Positions 20,265 through 24,087 of a DNA stretch of 24,087 nucleotides are shown here, piece after piece. Each line of letters starts with the position of its first letter. The first letter of the stretch is position 1. The position numbers and the translations under genes were made by a program. The DNA is from Tubiluchus corallicola. Lineage: Eukaryota > Priapulida > Priapulimorpha > Priapulimorphida > Tubiluchidae. The DNA lies in assembly GCA_030141605.1 (NCBI GenBank), contig JAQGDQ010000729.1:82501-106587 (forward strand). The letters run 5' to 3'. The notes under the pieces are model-generated. The model was not told where the DNA came from. It worked only from the letters and a program-made list of their open reading frames with translations, and ran no database searches.

Positions 20265-20470
20265 ATCATCACAAGAATAAGGGTCTCATCCCACTATCTA
20301 GTATAGAAACAGATCGTTGGGCAAATGTACCTCGTGAGCGTAGGATGTGTACTTGTGGGAGAAATGCAGACAGAAGAGCACTTTTTGTGCGAGTGCCTGA
20401 AAATGCACTTCATATATCACTGTACGCGCTAAATTATAGCAATACTGCAAGTTTATTTGATGGATAATCA
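20265..20470 (+). pseudogene. LINE remnant 4: C-terminal Cys/His region with compensating frameshifts
   Basis: One frame gives ITRIRVSSH. The next gives SSIETDRWANVPRERR followed by MCTCG. Then the first frame returns with GEMQTEEHFLCECL, and further on another frame gives LNYSNTASLFDG. The order R-x-R-x-SSH, IE-T-x-RW, P-R-x-x-R, C-x-CG, E-E-HFL and C is the classic C terminus of animal LINE ORF2 proteins. Two opposite frameshifts flank the middle block, near 20296 and 20357, and the middle part in the first frame has a stop. Inactive. The TATC microsatellite begins about 150 bp downstream and may have grown from its 3' tail. Confidence 0.75.
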
Positions 20471-20621
20471 ATGTCAATTGGAAATTTCATTTATGTTTGT
20501 ATACATAGATTTTGAATTAATTAGTACAGGTTTTTGTTAGCGGACATATATAACTGCATCTTTGTGATTATCGTATAGGTAAATTTTTTATCAAATGTTT
20601 ACAAATAGCTTCTTTCGCTTG

Positions 20622-20880
<259 letters not shown>

Positions 20881-21042
20881 TAAAACTGAACTTGCTAAAG
20901 ACAAGTATATTAAATCCAGCAATGCAACGCATTGAATATATACTCGGGCGTCTAAAAAGTGTTACCAAAATTATCTTGTAATCCTTTACCCTGTTAGAGG
21001 CATTTGTAAAAGAGACCCACATTGTTTTGTTGCTCGGTTTCA
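20881..21042. other. No feature seen
   Basis: Short AT-rich spacer. Confidence 0.4.
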
Positions 21043-21087
21043 GGGTAAATTAAACTGAGTCTAAATAATCGCCCGGTTTTCTTTAAT
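21043..21087 (+). repeat. Short dispersed repeat G, copy 2
   Basis: Partner of 16443-16497, sharing TGAGTCTAAA and AATCGCCCGGTTTTC. Confidence 0.7.
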
Positions 21088-21784
21088 TATGTTACCGTGT
21101 ACAGGCTTAGGGCCTGTATGAGTCAAAGCAAGTTTTACAAGTGACGCACTTTCTCGACGCCTGTTCACTTGTTCAGCACTCACACGTTTTTGTTGCCTTT
21201 CCAGTTTTTCTACCAGCCCTAAACGCCCTCATGTTTGTTTTGAAGACGAATCCAAACCATGTGTCACGCAGCTATTAATATTAATCCGCAGGCCACTAGG
21301 TGGTATTTAAGGCTTATTCTGGGAGAGCTTTAGAATGTGGTAACACTAGACGCGGGATTCTTCTCCGTATTCCTGACCTAGCCAGAATAGTTTTTGTTTC
21401 ACTCTGTATACTTCGAATGATTTTAAAATCGAAGAAAAAGTTTTTTGTCTCAAAGGCTGATTAGATTTTTGTTTTTTGTAAATACTTTTGAACATTTAAT
21501 CTTTTAGATCTTTACAAAAAAGGGGAAAAACAATTATTGGGCGACTGAAAACCCAGGTGTTTTAAAGTTCAAATCCACATTTCGCGAGATGGAAATATAT
21601 GATTAGAATAAAGTTTGTTTGTACCGAAATTCTGAGCAGAAATGCCGTTTACAGAAAACAATAACGATAAATTTAAAATATGCGCATAGTTATTTTTACA
21701 CTACACGAACATTTCACAAGTGATAGTTACAATGAATATATGAAAAAGAACGATTATATGATAATGGCGATGCGAATAAATACA
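21088..21784. other. No gene recognised
   Basis: No frame, tandem repeat or known motif of note before the satellite. Confidence 0.4.
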
Positions 21785-23100
21785 GCAGCATGCTACGTTT
21801 TGTGCAGAGAAAAAATACAGCTAAATGCTACGTTTTGTGCAGAGAAAAAATACAGCTAAATGCTACGTTTTAAACAGAGAAAAATACAGGTAAATGCTAC
21901 GTTTTAAGCAGAGAAAAAATAGAGCAAAATGCTACGTTTTATGCAAAAAAATACAGCTAAATGCTACGTTTTAAACAGAGAAAAATACAGGTAAATGCTA
22001 CGTTTTAGGCAGAGAAAAAATAAAGCTAAATGCTACGTTTTAAGGCAAAGAAAAATAGAGCTAAATGCTACGTTTTAAACAGAGACAAAATACAGCTAAA
22101 TGCTACGTTTTAAGCAGAGGAAAAATACAGCTAAATGCTACGTTTTAGGCAGAGACAAAATACAGCTAAATGCTACGTTTTAAACAGAGACAAAATACAG
22201 CTAAATGCTACGTTTTAAGCAGTGGAAAAATAGAGCTAAATGCTACGTTTTAAGCAGAGACAAAATACAGCTAAATGCTACGTTTTAAGCAGAGAAAAAA
22301 TACAGCTAAATGCTACGTTTTAAGCAGAGAAAAAATAGAGCTAAATGCTACGTTTTAAGCAGAGAAAAAATACAGCTAAATGCTACGTTTTCAGCAGAGA
22401 AAAATAGAGCTAAATGCTACGTTTTAAACAGAGAAAAAATAGAGCTAAATGCTACGTTTTAAGCAAAAAAATACAGCTAAATGCTACGCTTTGGAGAAAA
22501 ATAGAGCTAAATGCTACGTTTCAGAGAAAAAATAGAGCTAAATGCTACGTTTTAAGCAGAGAAAAAATAGAGCTAAATGCTACGTTTTAAGCAAAAAAAT
22601 AGAGCTAAATGCTACGTTTTAAGCAGAGAAAAATAGAGCTAAATGCTACGTTTTAGGCAGAGAAAAAATAGAGCTAAATGCTACGTTTTAGGCAGAGAAA
22701 AAATAGAGCTAAATGCTACGTTTTAAGCAGAGAAAAAATACAGCTAAATGCTACGTTTTAAGCAGAGAAAAAATAGAGCTAAATGCTACGTTTTAAGCAG
22801 AGAAAAAATAGAGCTAAATGCTACGTTTTAGGCAGAGAAAAAATAGAGCTAAATGCTACGTTTTAAGCAGAGAAAAAAAGAGCTAAATGCTACGTTTTAG
22901 GCAGAGAAAAAATAGAGCTAAATGCTACGTTTTAAGCAGAGAAAAAATAGAGCTAAATGCTACGTTTTAAGCAGAGAAAAAATAGAGCTAAATGCTACGT
23001 TTTAAGCAGAGAAAAAATAGAGCTAAATGCTACGTTTTAAGCAGAGAAAAATAGAGCTAAATGCTACATTTTATGCAGAGAAAAATAGAGATAACTGCTA
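21785..23100. repeat. 35-bp satellite, about 38 tandem units
   Basis: Units share a nearly constant core CTAAATGCTACGTTTTA and a more variable AGCAGAGAAAAAATAGAG part. I count 38 cores over 1.3 kb, with some units shortened. TACAG prevails in the left half and TAGAG in the right half. Near the left end a three-unit block with TACAGGTAAATGC recurs after about 100 bp, a trace of higher-order structure. The last units are degraded. Frequent stops exclude coding. Confidence 0.95.
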
Positions 23101-23258
23101 TGCATGAGCCATTTGCTAAATTAAGTTAACGACTACATCAAAATGAGGGTCAGTGAAAAAATTTATATAAACACTATAAAATACAAATTTAATGACTACA
23201 TACCGAGAATTGGCTACAGATTATCCTCAATAAGGAGGAGGTGGAGTGACATGACCTG
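23101..23258. other. No feature seen
   Basis: Short unique sequence between the satellite and the unidentified frame. Confidence 0.4.
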
Positions 23259-23792
23259 ATGGTAAGTCACCCCAAGCTAGCTAGAAAATTTTTTCCAAGA
23301 TTACAACGCAATATACCTTGTGAGAAGGAAGCCTATATGCAAGTGATTGCTCAGCAAATTGGGAATGAATCCAAAATAATTTACATAAGGTTAAATGTAT
23401 ACTATGAAACAGGTTTGCAAGGGCAGATCCATGCAACCATGAATAAACGCCCTACTGGCGTTGTTCTCGGCAGTTTCTGTGTTTCCCATGCCTTTAAGTT
23501 AACCATTGACACGTCTTACTTAAATATTTTTTATCGACGTACCGTTTGGATTTTAAAATTGAAACAACAATGGAGAACGGAAACTTTCTATGAAAATATA
23601 AGACCATTTTTACTTTGCCAGTTAAGAATAGGTGTCAGAAAATTAGTAAAATATTCGTGTCATTGGCAACACAATATTAAAAGGTTTTATTACAAAAGCA
23701 TGAACATGACTTTATTATTGAACACCAATATAGTTCATTTACCATACAAGTTTATCCTCGTGCTGTGTAGACAGACCAGCACAGGTCTTTAG
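23259..23792 (+). CDS. Unrecognised 177-codon open reading frame
   Basis: I do not recognise this protein. It is the longest frame in the window that is not built from a simple repeat. Given the AT-rich composition, a stop-free run of this length is unlikely by chance (my rough estimate is about 0.01 expected in the window). The product would be basic, rich in Leu, Ile, Lys and Arg, with no clear signal peptide and scattered Cys and His without a finger pattern. The ATG is the first after an in-frame TGA at 23247. It overlaps a strong donor-like ATG|GTAAGT, so the apparent start could instead be an exon edge. It lies between the 35-bp satellite and a TC tract. It may be a mobile-element or host exon fragment, or chance. 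Confidence 0.2.
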   Translation: MVSHPKLARKFFPRLQRNIPCEKEAYMQVIAQQIGNESKIIYIRLNVYYETGLQGQIHATMNKRPTGVVLGSFCVSHAFKLTIDTSYLNIFYRRTVWILKLKQQWRTETFYENIRPFLLCQLRIGVRKLVKYSCHWQHNIKRFYYKSMNMTLLLNTNIVHLPYKFILVLCRQTSTGL

Positions 23793-23949
23793 TTAAGAGA
23801 CAGAGCGTTGTAATTGCGTATGACGATAAATGCGAACTTGGATAAATTCGTAGGAAAGCGTCCCTGTTAATTAGCAGACAATGTGGGGCCCTTTTGGCTG
23901 GCTTCTCCATGGGGCATTTGCATTGTATCTTTAACCCGTGTCAGTGACT

Positions 23950-23984
23950 TCTCAATGCCCAGTCTCTCTCTCTCTCTTTCTCTT

Positions 23985-24044
<60 letters not shown>

Positions 24045-24056
24045 ATCTCTCCCTCT

Positions 24057-24087
<31 letters not shown>
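23950..24087. repeat. TC dinucleotide microsatellite, running off the window
   Basis: A nearly pure pyrimidine tract of TC units with CCC and TTT interruptions continues to the last base, so its length is not known. Confidence 0.95.

Noticed and set aside
21785-23100. CRISPR-like array
   Set aside because: Both parts of the 35-bp unit repeat. There are no unique spacers, and the context is animal DNA with LINEs and SINEs.
23231-23246. Ribosome-binding-site-like AAGGAGGAGGTGG upstream of 23259
   Set aside because: The window is clearly animal DNA, so a bacterial-type site has no meaning here.

Overview
The window reads as non-coding, repeat-rich DNA from an animal nuclear genome, most likely an invertebrate. 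It is AT-rich and has no operon-like gene packing, ribosome-binding sites or RNA genes of prokaryotic type. Instead it carries long pure microsatellites, minisatellites, a 35-bp satellite, tRNA-derived SINE fragments, four decayed LINE (non-LTR retrotransposon) 3' ends and several repeat families present two to five times. I could not fix the phylum. I find no intact host protein gene. The one long reading frame outside simple repeats (23259-23792) matches nothing I recognise.

Layout. 1-5,400: end of a dispersed repeat (family A), an ATACATA array flanked by inverted repeats, an ACACC-type satellite, CTG and TTG microsatellites, a promoter-like motif cluster near 2,450, a duplicated segment with RFX X-box-like palindromes near 3,700-3,880, a 29-bp minisatellite built from a tRNA anticodon arm (4,311-4,455), and a fragment of family E. 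5,400-10,050: a 60-bp minisatellite, families D and F, a second ATACATA array, a LINE-tail-like segment, a SINE head and a full family A copy. 10,480-14,450: LINE tail 3, a long family E copy, a GA tract, an inverted family A copy, and a pure TTA/TTATCA microsatellite. 14,450-18,200: two decayed LINE tails inserted into one family E copy, then an inverted and a direct E copy. 18,200-24,087: second copies of families F and D, LINE tail 4, a TATC microsatellite, the 35-bp satellite of about 38 units, the unidentified 177-codon frame, and a TC tract running off the end.

The pieces explain one another mainly as transposition history. An uninterrupted family E copy at 17,022-17,305 shows what the interrupted copy at 13,850-16,390 looked like before insertion. 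This allows a 1.95-kb insertion with a probable 10-bp target-site duplication to be delimited. Family E also carries a recurrent 21-nt segment bounded by splice-site-like sequence. Nothing here amounts to a proven new system. The most unusual items are the anticodon-arm minisatellite, the exon-like cassette in family E, the excess of TGACGTCA palindromes and the X-box-like cluster. All calls come from reading the sequence by eye, and identities are estimates.
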